From Phaseolus vulgaris (taxonomy: Eukaryota; Streptophyta; Magnoliopsida; Fabales; Fabaceae), in the NCBI RefSeq assembly GCF_000499845.2, contig NC_023754.2, positions 11,820,037 to 11,884,036 on the forward strand: 64,000 nucleotides of DNA. Reading direction: 5' to 3'. Position numbers and translations under genes: made by a program. Numbering within the stretch: position 1 is the stretch's first letter; every line of letters begins with the position of its first letter. Positions 11,401-21,475 of this stretch are shown here, piece after piece. The notes below the pieces were generated by a model. The model worked only from the letters and a program-made list of their open reading frames with translations. It did not search any database and had not been told where the DNA came from.

Positions 11401-11772
11401 TGGAATGAATAGGTAACCTTGAACCATTACCTATAGAGACTTTTTCAGAACCTGTGTAGGGTGTTTTAGTTGAGAGATTATTGCTTTGAGCAGTGAGGTG
11501 ATGAGAGGCACCACTATTAGGGTACCACAAAGGATCATGTGGATTACCTGGCATGATCAACGACAAGGAGGCGAGACGGCATGCAAGACCCATCTAAGAA
11601 ATGTAGAAGATCCATGCTCCTTAAGGTTGCAGTGACTTGTTGACGCCAGATCAAGAAATTATCAGCATCAAGCTTTATCGGAATAGAAGTGTGAAAAATA
11701 TAGGGCACAAAAGTCTCTGTTTTGGAAGAAAAATTTTCAGAGAGAGATGATGATGAAGTCATGGCGCTCTGT
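8470..11772 (-). pseudogene. copia gag-pol, deleted and frameshifted
   Basis: Reading from high to low coordinates: a gag start at 11761 (MTSSSSLSENF, then the Ty1/copia N-terminal block DADNFLIWRQQV) runs for about 65 codons. It then joins almost directly to the protease-like region WYPNSGASHH (about 11530-11500), so most of gag is deleted. The protease motif D-S-G reads N-S-G, losing the catalytic aspartate. The integrase shows WHSRFGH, a CTACVIGK zinc-binding piece, FIDIWGP and QTDNAKEF (11100-10680). A frameshift follows, then ESKHKHIVDIGLTLL and FWGYS (to about 10300). Reverse transcriptase follows at 10007-9381 (WVLTPLPP, RLVAKGFHQQPGLDY, DINNAFLYGDL), with another frameshift before YVDDI at about 9390. 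RNase H runs 8900-8470 (ADADWG, TKAEYR), with further stops. Confidence 0.9.
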
Positions 11773-11776
11773 ACCA
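11760..11776 (-). other. primer-binding site of the copia element
   Basis: Directly inside the 5' LTR the minus strand reads TGGTACAGAGCGCC. This resembles the usual plant primer site for initiator tRNA-Met (TGGTATCAGAGC), with one base missing. Confidence 0.75.
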
Positions 11777-11933
11777 TATAGAGGAAGAGAGAGAGAGTAT
11801 TGGAGAGGAAGATAGAGAAGCAAGAGAGAGAAAGATAAAACTTTGTGTATTATTATGAGAGAAAGAGATGGGTATTTATAAACCCTGAGTTACATGATCA
11901 CGTATGAAAGAGGTTTTAACAGATATACTAACA
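11777..11933 (-). repeat. 5' LTR of the copia element
   Basis: This 157-bp LTR begins TGTTAG on the minus strand and ends CTATA. It is about 96% identical by eye to the copy at 8280-8434. Confidence 0.9.
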
Positions 11934-12130
11934 AATCTAGAGCGATAGAGAAAACAATGAAGATCACACGTCGTTGTTAGTGCTTAGATACATAGGTGAA
12001 AGTTATGATCTCATGGTTCTCGCGAACGCTTTCGACAATGAAGATCACTTCGGCTACTCCCAACACCACATCGTTAAGGAGTTCATCGTCTTTGTCAATC
12101 GTACCACCACCAAATGCACCCCTCAAGGCC
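11934..12130 (+). repeat. duplicated segment A, copy 2, downstream part
   Basis: It continues the match to segment A copy 1 at about 2749 after the copia insertion, starting with the second target-duplication copy AATCT. It holds GTGAAAGTTATGATC(C/T)CATG and AACACCACATCGTTAAGGAG. Downstream of 12090 the two copies diverge. Confidence 0.75.
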
Positions 12131-12464
12131 AACGTTAATATGTACCCATCATGGTCAATTATATGTTGCATTATCAAGAGGTGTTTCTTAAGTTTCAACA
12201 AAAATTCTTATTAAAGAAGGATATCTTGAAGGAGAAGATGAAAATTTTACCAAAAATGTCTTTTATAAAGATATTTTGTTATCTAAAAAATCATGTATTG
12301 TTCATTTTATTTATGTGTGACACATAAAGATATGTATATGTTAATATTTTATTTACACTATTTGTAATTATATATTAAAGGTAACATAATACACCATGAG
12401 ACCTTACAGTTGAATGAAGATATCAACACAAAACATTCAACATTTATCAACACAAACAAGTAAT

Positions 12465-12497
<33 letters not shown>

Positions 12498-12749
12498 AAT
12501 TGACATTATTTCGTAAGAAACAAAATTTGTAAAGAATAAAACACTTAGAAAGATGATTAATCACTCACATTGGTTAAAGTCAATTCACATCAAGATATAA
12601 TGATTTTACATAATAGTGATGATAATAATTTTTTATTTATTCATAATATACTTTAAATTTCTATTCTTAATATAAGTGTATAAATTATAACATTGTTTAA
12701 TATATAAATGAAAAAAAAAAATAAGAAGTAAGGATACACATATAGGTGA
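12131..12749. other. AT-rich non-coding stretch with a TA/GT microsatellite
   Basis: It contains a (TA)n run at 12465-12485 that passes into (GT)n to about 12497. No gene is visible. Confidence 0.6.
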
Positions 12750-13075
12750 GCATCTAGAAGATTAATAAAATATGTGACGAAATATATTTTCACTCTTGAA
12801 ATGTTATGGAAATTATTATTGTGATCTTATAGTCAAATTGCAGTGGAGTTGCTTTTGTAAATATTATTGAAATGTTGTTTTGTATTTAGTGATCATATTT
12901 CAAGGTTAATTTTAAATTATAATGCTTAGATAACAAAATATTATAATTGATATATTTATAACCATGTACCTAAATGAATATAAACAATTTAAAATTCACT
13001 TTAATAAAAAATTCTTATACAGTTTTATTTTTCTTAAAATTTAATAATTTATAATATATATATATATATATATAT
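12750..13075 (+). repeat. duplicated segment B, copy 2
   Basis: This is the direct repeat of 7170-7510 (see that entry). Its right edge runs into a (TA)n microsatellite at 13054-13077, where copy 1 has only a short TATATACATC tract. Confidence 0.75.
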
Positions 13076-13077
13076 AT

Positions 13078-13650
13078 TTATTGATAACTATATTTATAAA
13101 TACTATTAGTAAGAACATATGTATTATTGTACTATTGTTTCAATATATCTGTATTTTTTTATCATTATGTTTAATATTAAAATTAAATAATTAATAAATT
13201 TATCATATATTAATACTGTATTAGTTATGTTTAATAAAATTTATGTATCTTTAACATGTATTCGTATTTATTAAAATAATTATAAATTTATATTGATAAT
13301 ATAAATGTGTGGATAATAATATCGTTTATTTAATTCTATTATTTGATTTTTCAATAATCTATTGATCTTTTATGACTATCTCATAATTGTTTTGTGCATT
13401 TAACGGATTACACAGTGTAATAACCGATTAAGTTTGGTTCTATTCTTAAACAACGTGAAAAAACAAATCAATTACTATTAAATCTAATTGACTAAGTCTT
13501 CTCAAAATTATTGTTTTATAATTATTTTCAATGTCCCCCCTTAGGTGAAAATATGATTAATAATAAGTGAAAGATCATTCAAACTAGTCAACTAGATTAA
13601 TTGGGAAAATTTATATAAAATGTATAAAAGTAAAAGTAAAACGTTCCCTG
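13078..13650. other. AT-rich intergenic region upstream of the RING gene
   Basis: The region is non-coding. The promoter of the RING gene should lie near its right end, but I could not identify a definite TATA box. Pyrimidine-rich sequence of 5'-leader type starts at about 13720. Confidence 0.4.
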
Positions 13651-13903
13651 TGTGTTGCTGTGTTCAAAATTTTGGAATTTGGAATTGAGACTTTTGGTGT
13701 AAAGTTTCAATCTTTTTACTGTTTCCTTCGTCTCTTTGGAATCACAGAATCATTCCTCAGCATATTTTCTTTTTTTTCCTTCTCTCTCCTCCTCCCTTGT
13801 ATTCCAATTGATTTCCCTTCTTCAGGTTTCTTTATTGTATGGTTCTGCGTTTTCGCTCATACCACTATACTTTCTACCATCCATACCTTGTGGATCTGTC
13901 ACT

Positions 13904-16900
13904 ATGACTTCCTCACTCGTGAAGATCCAAGGCGAACAGGTTCTCACCAACGATTTTCAGGACCTTTCAATCAAAGATCTGGTATTTTCCCCTTCTTTCT
14001 GGCTGATGTTACGCATATTTCTTCCTTCTATGTAATGGGCATGTCTTATTTTGATTCAATCTATCTGTTTAATTTCTGGTTTGTTTGGGTGATTTTGGGG
14101 ATGCCCAATTGGGGTTTCATGTTAAAGATTCTGAATTTATGTTCTTGGTGGGTCTGATTTGTTTTTAATCTACTGCTGATATTTTGTTGATGTTATTTTT
14201 TCCGGGGTTGGAAATGTTAGAAATGATATTTGTTGATGATTTCATGTTTCCGTGTGTGTTGTTGATGTTCAGAGTGAGGCAGTCATTCACAAGGTGGGTA
14301 ATGGAACCCATGGGGGAATCTGTGCTATTTGTCTGGATGAAATATTGCTGCAGGAAACTGCTCTTGTAAAAGGTTGCGAGCATGCTTACTGGTTTGTCTG
14401 AACGATCTCTTGCTGTTGCTTTCATAGTTAACTTTGTGGAAAATGTGCTTTCTTGAATCTTTATGTATGGTATGTTCATTTTCCAATTGCTTTTGAATTG
14501 GTTGGAATTTTCAGTTCTTATTGTTGTTATTTAAATTTGTGGAAAATGTGTTTTCTTGAATCTTTATGTATGGTATGTTCATTTCCCAATTGCTTTTGAT
14601 ATGGTTGGGATTTTCAGTTCTTATTTTTGTTGTTTAAGTTTGTGGAAAATGTGTTTTCTTGAATCTTTATGTATGGTATGTTCATCCTAAGAAATCATTT
14701 GGTCTAGAAAATTTTTGTTGGTTTTGGCCAAAACATTTTATTACACTATCTGCAAAGTGCCTCTTTGGTTTTGTACCATTGTTGGGGTATTGTTCGGCCT
14801 TGGATAGGCATCCATTGCTTTGCTTTGGTTAAGGCGTCCTCAACTCGGCCAGCCCTGATTAGATCAATCATCATTGGTTAAGGCGTTCTCAACTAAGCCT
14901 TGATTAGATCATCAGCAACCCAACATCGGCCAATGCATTATCAAGTAGGTCTTGATCAATGCTATGCTGACTTGACCTCGACCGGAGTGGAGCATCATCG
15001 GAACTAGTATGTTGTTGGCCTATTTACTTCTCACAAATCACTTTTTTAGTCCAGTTATAATTGTTTTAAAAGCTTGGTCTGACCTAAGAGCTTGTTTGTG
15101 TGGCCTGATTTATTGAAAGACCCACACAAATAATTAGAATCTATCAGTCAATGCATATGATCACTCCTCCCTCCAGACTTATCAATTTAATCTTGAAAAT
15201 ATATTAACTATTTAGTAAAAAAATATAACAACTAAATTAATGCAAATAAAACTGCATTTGAATTTATTACATATAATTGTCTGTTTTTTTATTTAAACTA
15301 AATGGATATAAATTTAAACTAATTTAATCCAAATTTAAACTAATTTAATCCAAATTTAAACTACATTCCAAAAAATAAAAATCAATTTGATTCAATTAAA
15401 TGGATTGGATTCCCACAGGATTTTGAGCTTTGATGACTGATGCAGATGTGAACAGTTGGATAATTAGGATGTGAACAGTTGGATAACAAACATATTTCTA
15501 CATCTAGTATGATGTCCAATTAAGCATTTCAGGTTGCATGATTGGGATGATTACTGTCAGGTAGTAACTCTGTTATAAGCTTAAAACGGAAGTGCACTTT
15601 GGGCTTGAGACCTGAAGAATGTATATCCATGGTTTTAACTTGTGCCAACTTCAAGGAATTTATGTACAGTTTAGACATGATGCATTGAGAGCATAACAAC
15701 TAACTAAACCTAATATGTTCAGTGCTTTAGTGAGTGTGGAACTCATAATCCAACTACCCCACCAAACCATTATTCTAAAACACCTTCCCTGGGATCTATT
15801 ACATGGTTCTTCATAGAACACAGAATGTACAAGGAAAAAAAATCAATGACAAAGAAAATATATAGCTTCTGGGAAGGAGAGTTCAAAGCAAACCTGACAT
15901 AATAAAATAAAATCACTTCCTACCCAGCCTTACCGAAAGCTGCCATGTTTTGCTTCAGCCGCCTTATCAGCAGCTTCCCTTTTCTGTGTCCTCTTGGCCC
16001 TTCTGCCTGTGCTACCCTTCCCTGCATCTTTCTTTTTTGGCTCCCTCGATGAACTGGCTCCTGAATCCTGGAAGTTCGACCGGTGAACCGGCCGAGCTTC
16101 TTGGCGACCACCCCTAACATAACCGTTATCTCCCCATCTGCAGTTGCCAATCCGAACACTAGACGAACCACCATAATAAGCTTCCTCCATTTCCTCATCC
16201 TCATACGGATAATACTCTTCGAGTTCCTCATATGCATCTTCGTGAACCACATGTTCTTCAACCGATAAAGGTTTGAACCATGAGCCCCTAAGTAGCAGAC
16301 AAACACTCTCCTCAAACATGTAATCTTGAATGCTGCCAGTGTAAAAGATTAAGCAGCAAAAACATGATACAGCTTGGAATGATTGTTAAACAGAAACTGT
16401 AAATATTCAACAATTCACAATTAAAATATTCATTCTGACACTAGAGGTACAAAAGATTAAGTACTTGCAAAAACTACATTATTTTTCCATTTTGTTTACA
16501 CTACTAAGCTTGAGTAATTTAAAAGTTCTTGTAGTATTCATTTTTAGCACTGGTTAAGATATTGGTATGGATATGGATCCAATCCATGCCCCCCCTCCTC
16601 CTCTAATGTAAATTGAACATGATGGATTGGATTCCCAAAGGATCTTGAGCTTTGATGACTGATGCAGTTGTGTAATCCGACTTCTGTTAGGATGTGAACA
16701 CTTGGATATCAAACATATTTCTACATCTAGTATGATGTCCAAGTAAGCATTTCAGGTTGCATGATTGGGATGATTACTGTCAGGCAGTAACTCTGTTAGA
16801 AGCTCAAAATGGAAGTGCACTTTGGGATTGAAACCTGAAGAATGTATATCCATGGTTTTAAATTGTGCCAACTTCAACCTTTATTTAATATAATGGAGAT

Positions 16901-18579
16901 TAGATACATTGAATTGAATTTGAACTCGTGACCACTTGGTACCATAGATTCTGATATTATGTTCTAAATGTTTAGGTTGTTTGGTGAATGCATGCGAATG
17001 GTTTTACTAAATGTTCAATATCTAGGTTAGCTTTGATTTGACAGTTGGTAGCATTTTGAGTTTACACCCAACATTTGTTCAATGCTGAAGTGATAATACA
17101 TTCATGGATGTAATGAATTCTTCATAATATATATTCAATCATATCCTGTCTATGCAAGTTATTTCAGTTGATCAACGACGATACATATCACTATCCATTG
17201 GAAGTTCGGAGTCAAGTGATTGGTTGTGCTTTATATCTTGATCAAATTCAATGGAAAGTGAAAATATGAAATATAACAGTCTCACATTGTGGAGGCAAGA
17301 ATTGTTTGGGATCTCATGTTTACTTTGAATGAATAGACTGGAATTTGTCACTGCATGAGATTGATATGGTTTATATTGATCCTGTGCCAGAGATTGATCT
17401 GGTTTTTATTAGTGTTGTGTAATGATCTATGTTCTAAATTCTTTGATATGACTGTTATCCATCGTAGTTGATCATATAAGGTATGTAATTGCCTTTTTTG
17501 ATACCCGGAAAGAATATTACAAACTTGGTATTTCTCCATATAAAATAAGTGATGTTCTGTTGTAAATTTGTTGAGTTGGCTGGAAAATGTTTTTGCTGAC
17601 TATTGTATCAATTGTTCTAGCTTGTGAAATTTAGATATCATTATCATCATCATCATTTTGAAATTTGTTCTGCATATTTTTGTTTATAGTTTTACTTGAT
17701 TTTGTTCAGTGTAACATGCATTCTTCGATGGGCTACATACCGTGAAAAAGTTACCTGTCCTCAGTGTAAACATCCATTTGAGTTCCTCAATATTCATCGA
17801 GCACTTGATGGCAGGTAATTATTGTACGGTTGTACCTTTTACTTTTATTCGTTACTACTTATGTTAAAATATGTGATGGAAAGTTTCTATGGGAGTGGAT
17901 CCTCTCAACTCAGCAATTACTCAAGACTAGTGTAACAAAATACCAATATCTTAACAACCAGTATTAAAAATTACTACCATCTTTTACTACAGGAACTTTT
18001 AAATTACTCTATTAATGTAAACAAAATGCCAAAATAATGCTTCTGCAAGTACTTTTTGTACCTTTAGTGTCAAGAATGAATATTCTATTTGTGAATGGTT
18101 GAATATTTACAATTTCTGTTTGACAATCATTCCAAGCTGTATCATGTTTTTGCTGCTTAATTTTTTACACTGGCAGCATTCAAGATTACATGTTTGAGGA
18201 GAGTGTTTGTCTGCTACTTCGAGCCTCATGGTTCAAACCTTTATCGGTTGAAGAACATGTGGTTCACGAAGATGCATATGAGGAACTCGAAGAGTATTAT
18301 CCGTATGAGGATGAGGAAATGGAGGAAGCTTATTATGGTGGTTCGTCCAGTGTTCGGATTGGCAACCGCAGATGGGGAGATAACGGTTATGTTAGGGGTG
18401 GTCGTCAAGAAGCTCGGCCGGTTCACCGGTCGAACTTCCAGGATTCAGGAGCCAGTTCATCGAGGGAGCCAAAAAAGAAAGATGCAGGGAAGGGTAGCAC
18501 AGGCAGAAGGGCCAAGAGGACACAGAAAAGGGAAGCTGCTGATAAGGCTGCTGAAGCAAAACATAGCAGCTTTCGGTAA
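13904..18579 (+). CDS. RING-finger (C3HC4) protein, putative E3 ubiquitin ligase, four exons
   Basis: Predicted exons are 13904-13981, 14273-14391, 17710-17814 and 18177-18579. All introns have GT/AG ends and the phases join to one 234-residue frame. Residues 27-66 (exon 2) and 67-100 (exon 3) form a RING: C43-x2-C46-x14-C61-x-H63-x2-C66-x2-C69-x12-C82-x2-C85, with CAICLDE at the start and CPQCK at the end. The RING is followed by FEFLNIHRALDG. Exon 4 supplies an acidic patch (EELEEYYPYEDEEMEE) and a basic, Ser/Lys/Arg-rich tail ending SSFR. RING proteins of this type bind an E2 enzyme and transfer ubiquitin; the substrate is unknown. The ATG at 13904 was chosen because conserved-looking protein starts there, though the frame stays open upstream to 13736. 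Intron 2 is 3.3 kb and contains an inverted copy of exon 4. Confidence 0.85.
15404..15655 (+). repeat. intronic direct repeat, left copy, flanking the inverted exon-4 copy
   Basis: It matches 16620-16877 in the same orientation. Both carry CATATTTCTACATCTAGTAT, GGTTGCATGATTGGGATGAT and ATGTATATCCATGGTTTTAA. The left copy has an extra partial repeat (TGTGAACAGTTGGATAA twice at 15448-15486). The copy ends where the inverted exon-4 copy begins. Confidence 0.85.
15650..16570 (-). repeat. inverted copy of RING exon 4 and its flanks, inside intron 2
   Basis: The minus strand matches about 17940-18850 of the same gene, covering the end of intron 3, the splice acceptor, all of exon 4, the stop and 3' sequence. 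The exon part (16319-15930) is an intact 129-codon frame starting MFEESVCLLL. It differs from the true exon at only three residues: Ala to Gly near the start, Arg to Cys in the RIGNRRWG block, and Ser to Gly near the end. It lacks the RING exons and any visible promoter, so it is not a gene on its own. In the RING transcript it is an antisense arm. Confidence 0.9.
16620..16877 (+). repeat. intronic direct repeat, right copy
   Basis: This is the partner of 15404-15655. The right copy starts GATTGGATTCCCAAAGGATC (left: GATTGGATTCCCACAGGATT). The two bracket the inverted exon-4 copy. Confidence 0.85.
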
Positions 18580-18900
18580 GGCTGGGTAGGAAGTGATTTT
18601 ATTTTATTATGTCAGGTTTGCTTTGAACTCTCCTTCCCAGAAGTTATATATTTTCTTTGTCATTGATATTTTTTTTTTCCTTGTACATTCTGTGTTCTAT
18701 CATGAACCATGTAATAGATCTCAGGGAAGGTGTTTTAGAATAATGGTTTGGTGGGGTAGTTGGATTATGAGTTCCACACTCATTAAAGCACTGAACAAAT
18801 TAGGTTTAGTTAGCTATTATGCTCTCAATGCTAAAATGTACATAAATTCCTTGTCATGTTCATATCTTTGACACCTCAACATTGTTTTTATGTTTCTTTC
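18580..18900 (+). other. 3' untranslated and flanking region of the RING gene
   Basis: This sequence follows the TAA at 18577-18579 and is also present, inverted, at 15650-15910 and 20605-20870. The open frame at 18593-18871 is not conserved and is not called. No definite poly-A signal was assigned. Confidence 0.5.
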
Positions 18901-20600
18901 CTCATCGTTAAGAATGAGATAATGGATCAATTTGTTCAAATGTTTGGATTTGGACAACATAATTTTTAATGGTTGAATTGTTTTTTTTTTCAAATTATTT
19001 AATTTTTTAAATCATTTCAAATTTATTAATTTAATTTTTGTGATAAAGAATATTGATGTTGATGATACAAAAAATATAAATATGAGAAAAATCACAATAC
19101 TATTCACATTCGGAAAAGCTCCTTGATAATTATCAGAAAATCTTAGTGAATATCAAAATATATTTTAATAATCTACATTAATAAAATAATTATAATAATT
19201 TTTATAAAAAATAACTTTTATTAATATTAATAAAAAAAATTAATTACATGAAACACCTATATATCTAGAGTAAGACAAAAAAAAAATCACTTCTTAGAAC
19301 ATTCTTAAAACATTTTTCAACAAGATTTTTAAAAATAATGAAAAACACTCAATTACTTGCTCTCCACATCAAGCGCTCGTGCACAAATTTATAGATTTAA
19401 ATTACAAGTTTAAAGAAACAGAAAAATTTATAGATTATACAAAGAATCAACTTATAGCTTCATCACTCTCCCTTGAAAATTCCTTAGTAGACTTTCAAAA
19501 CATGATATGTTTTTGAAAAATATTCTTTCTGAAAACTTTTTACTCACAACAATATGCTCTTTAATTAGAAGTGAATGAAAAATTAAATTTGAGAATGGGA
19601 AAACTTTTTTTAATATTTTTTGAAACAACATAATATAATAATTAATTATTATTATTAAAAATAATCAATTAATTTCTTTGTTCATCAATTCAGAAAGCAT
19701 TTCAAGACCATTTTAGTCAATTAAAATTTGACTTAATTGATTATATTTTTGAAAGATTAGATTTTGAAATTTTGTTATTAAGGTAATTTTATATGAAGTA
19801 TTTATATCTGCACTTGTAGTAATAGATCAGACAATAAGAACTACGATGTGATCTTTTGTCAAATAAAATTAGAAAATATATTAAGTGATTTAGTTGAGTT
19901 GCACAAGTTTTGTTTAATGTGATTCTTAGTTAAAAGAGTTGTGTTTAAAATAATTTTTTATATATGTTTGTCTGGTCAAATGTGTTATAGAATAATGAGA
20001 TTGCATATTCTGTATTTCATCAATTATTGTAACTTGTTGAAAAATATTTATTTAAATACACATCACTAAAAATGTTGAGCAAATCTGCTGTATTTCAAGA
20101 AACACCTATTATTTGATATCATCACAATTTTTTTTGTCTAGAGACTCAGTGAGAGTATGCATTATGAAAGATTTTAGAAATTATTAGATCACAATTTAAC
20201 TCTCCCATTTTTGATTTTCACGTTTTTAATATGTATTTTTGTTGATGTATGATAATGTCATTTATATAAAGAAAAAAATTTAAGTTCTCCCATCATATTC
20301 ATCTCAAATTCTTCCTACATTAACTAAAATAAAATCATCCCTATAAAAATATTTAATAGTAGCACCAAATCTTATGTCATCAATATAAACTTCCACAATG
20401 TTTTTTAAATAAAGTTGTATACCTTTTTTCTTTTTATATCATTTTCTTAAAGGAAGTTGCTCAAGTTTTAGGATCTTGTTTAACATCATATATATCCTTT
20501 TTTAAGTTTGAAAACATGGTGATGATGAGACAATAAACCAAAATAGGCTTTTGAGATAAAAAGAATGAGAGTCAAAAATTACGGAAAAATCAAAAAATGA
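18901..20600. other. AT-rich spacer between RING exon 4 and its downstream inverted copy
   Basis: No gene is seen in 1.7 kb. Many homopolymer runs are present. I found no terminal repeats that would explain how the downstream copy arrived. Confidence 0.45.
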
Positions 20601-20604
20601 TATG

Positions 20605-21475
20605 CGAACATAAAAACATTGTTGAGGTGTCAAAGATATGAACATGACAAGGAATTTATGTACATTTTAGACATGCATTGAGAGCATAACAGCTAACTAA
20701 ACCTAATTTGTTCGGTGCTTTAGTGAGTGTATAACTCATAATCCAACTACCCCACCAAACCATTATTCTAAAACACCTTCCCCAATATCTATTACATGGT
20801 TCATGATAGAACACATAATGTACAAGGAAAAAAAAATCAATGACAAAGAAAATATATGGCTTCTGGGAAGGAAAGCTGCTATGTTTTGCTTCAACAACCT
20901 TAGCAGCAGCTTCCCTTTTCTGTGTCCTCTTGACCCTTCTGCCTGTGCTACCCTTCTCTGCATCTTTCGTTTTTGGCTCCCTCGATGAACTGGCTCCTAA
21001 ATCCTGGAAGTTCGACCGGTGAACCGGCCGAGCTTCTTGACGACCACCCCTAACATAACCGTTATCTCCCCCATCTGCAGTTCCCAATCCGAAAACTAGA
21101 CAAACCACCATAATAAGCTTCCTCCATTTCCACATCCTCATACGGATAATACTATTCGAGTTCCTCATATGCATCTTCATGAACCACATGTTCTTCAACC
21201 GATAAAGGTTTGAACCATGAGGCCCGAAGTAGCAGACAAACACTCTCCTCAAACATGTAATATGGAATGTTGCCAGTGTAAAAGATTCAGCAGCAAAATC
21301 ATGATACAGCTTGGAATGATTGTCAAACAGAAATTGTAAATATTTAACAATTCACAAATAGATTAAGTACTTGCAGAAGCTACATTACTTTGGCATTTTG
21401 TTTACAAGTTCTGTAGTAATTTTTAATACTGATTGTTTAAGATATTGGTATTTTGTTACACTAGTCTTGAATAAA
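20605..21475 (-). pseudogene. second inverted copy of RING exon 4, degenerate
   Basis: The minus strand matches 17922-18895. It extends further than the intronic copy on both sides (AAAAACATTGTTGAGGTGTC at one end, ATTGGTATTTTGTTACACTA at the other). The exon part is broken by one extra G in the GATGGGGGAGAT run (about 21066-21072) and by a roughly 58-bp deletion that removes the stop codon and adjacent 3' sequence (at about 20871). As a result a 198-codon chimeric frame (21252-20656) is open, but it follows the wrong frame at its start and is not a real protein. It is more diverged than the intronic copy, so the two probably arose separately or at different times. Confidence 0.85.

Larger units (their letters stand above)
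8280..11933 (-). mobile_element. Ty1/copia retrotransposon, structurally complete ends, internally defective
   Basis: The element runs in reverse. It is bounded by LTRs at 8280-8434 and 11777-11933 and by a perfect 5-bp target duplication AATCT (8275-8279 and 11934-11938). A primer-binding site follows the upstream LTR and a polypurine tract precedes the downstream LTR. Protein domains appear in copia order: gag N-terminus, protease-like region, integrase, reverse transcriptase, RNase H. The total length of 3.65 kb is shorter than the usual 4.5-5 kb because most of gag, including its zinc knuckle, is missing. Several frameshifts also break pol. The LTRs differ at about six positions plus one dinucleotide indel, so the insertion is moderately young. 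Confidence 0.95.

Noticed and set aside
13660..14157. 165-codon open frame overlapping RING exon 1
   Set aside because: Different frame from the RING protein; runs through the GT donor at 13982 into intron 1 and has no recognisable domain.
15920..16315. 131-codon frame on the minus strand within the inverted exon-4 copy
   Set aside because: It is the shifted reading of the exon-4 sequence; the same shifted frame appears in the true exon (18194-18589). Only the 129-codon frame matches the RING protein.
20656..21252. 198-codon open frame on the minus strand
   Set aside because: A product of a 1-base insertion and a 58-bp deletion in the degenerate exon-4 copy; it starts in the wrong frame and no RING is attached.
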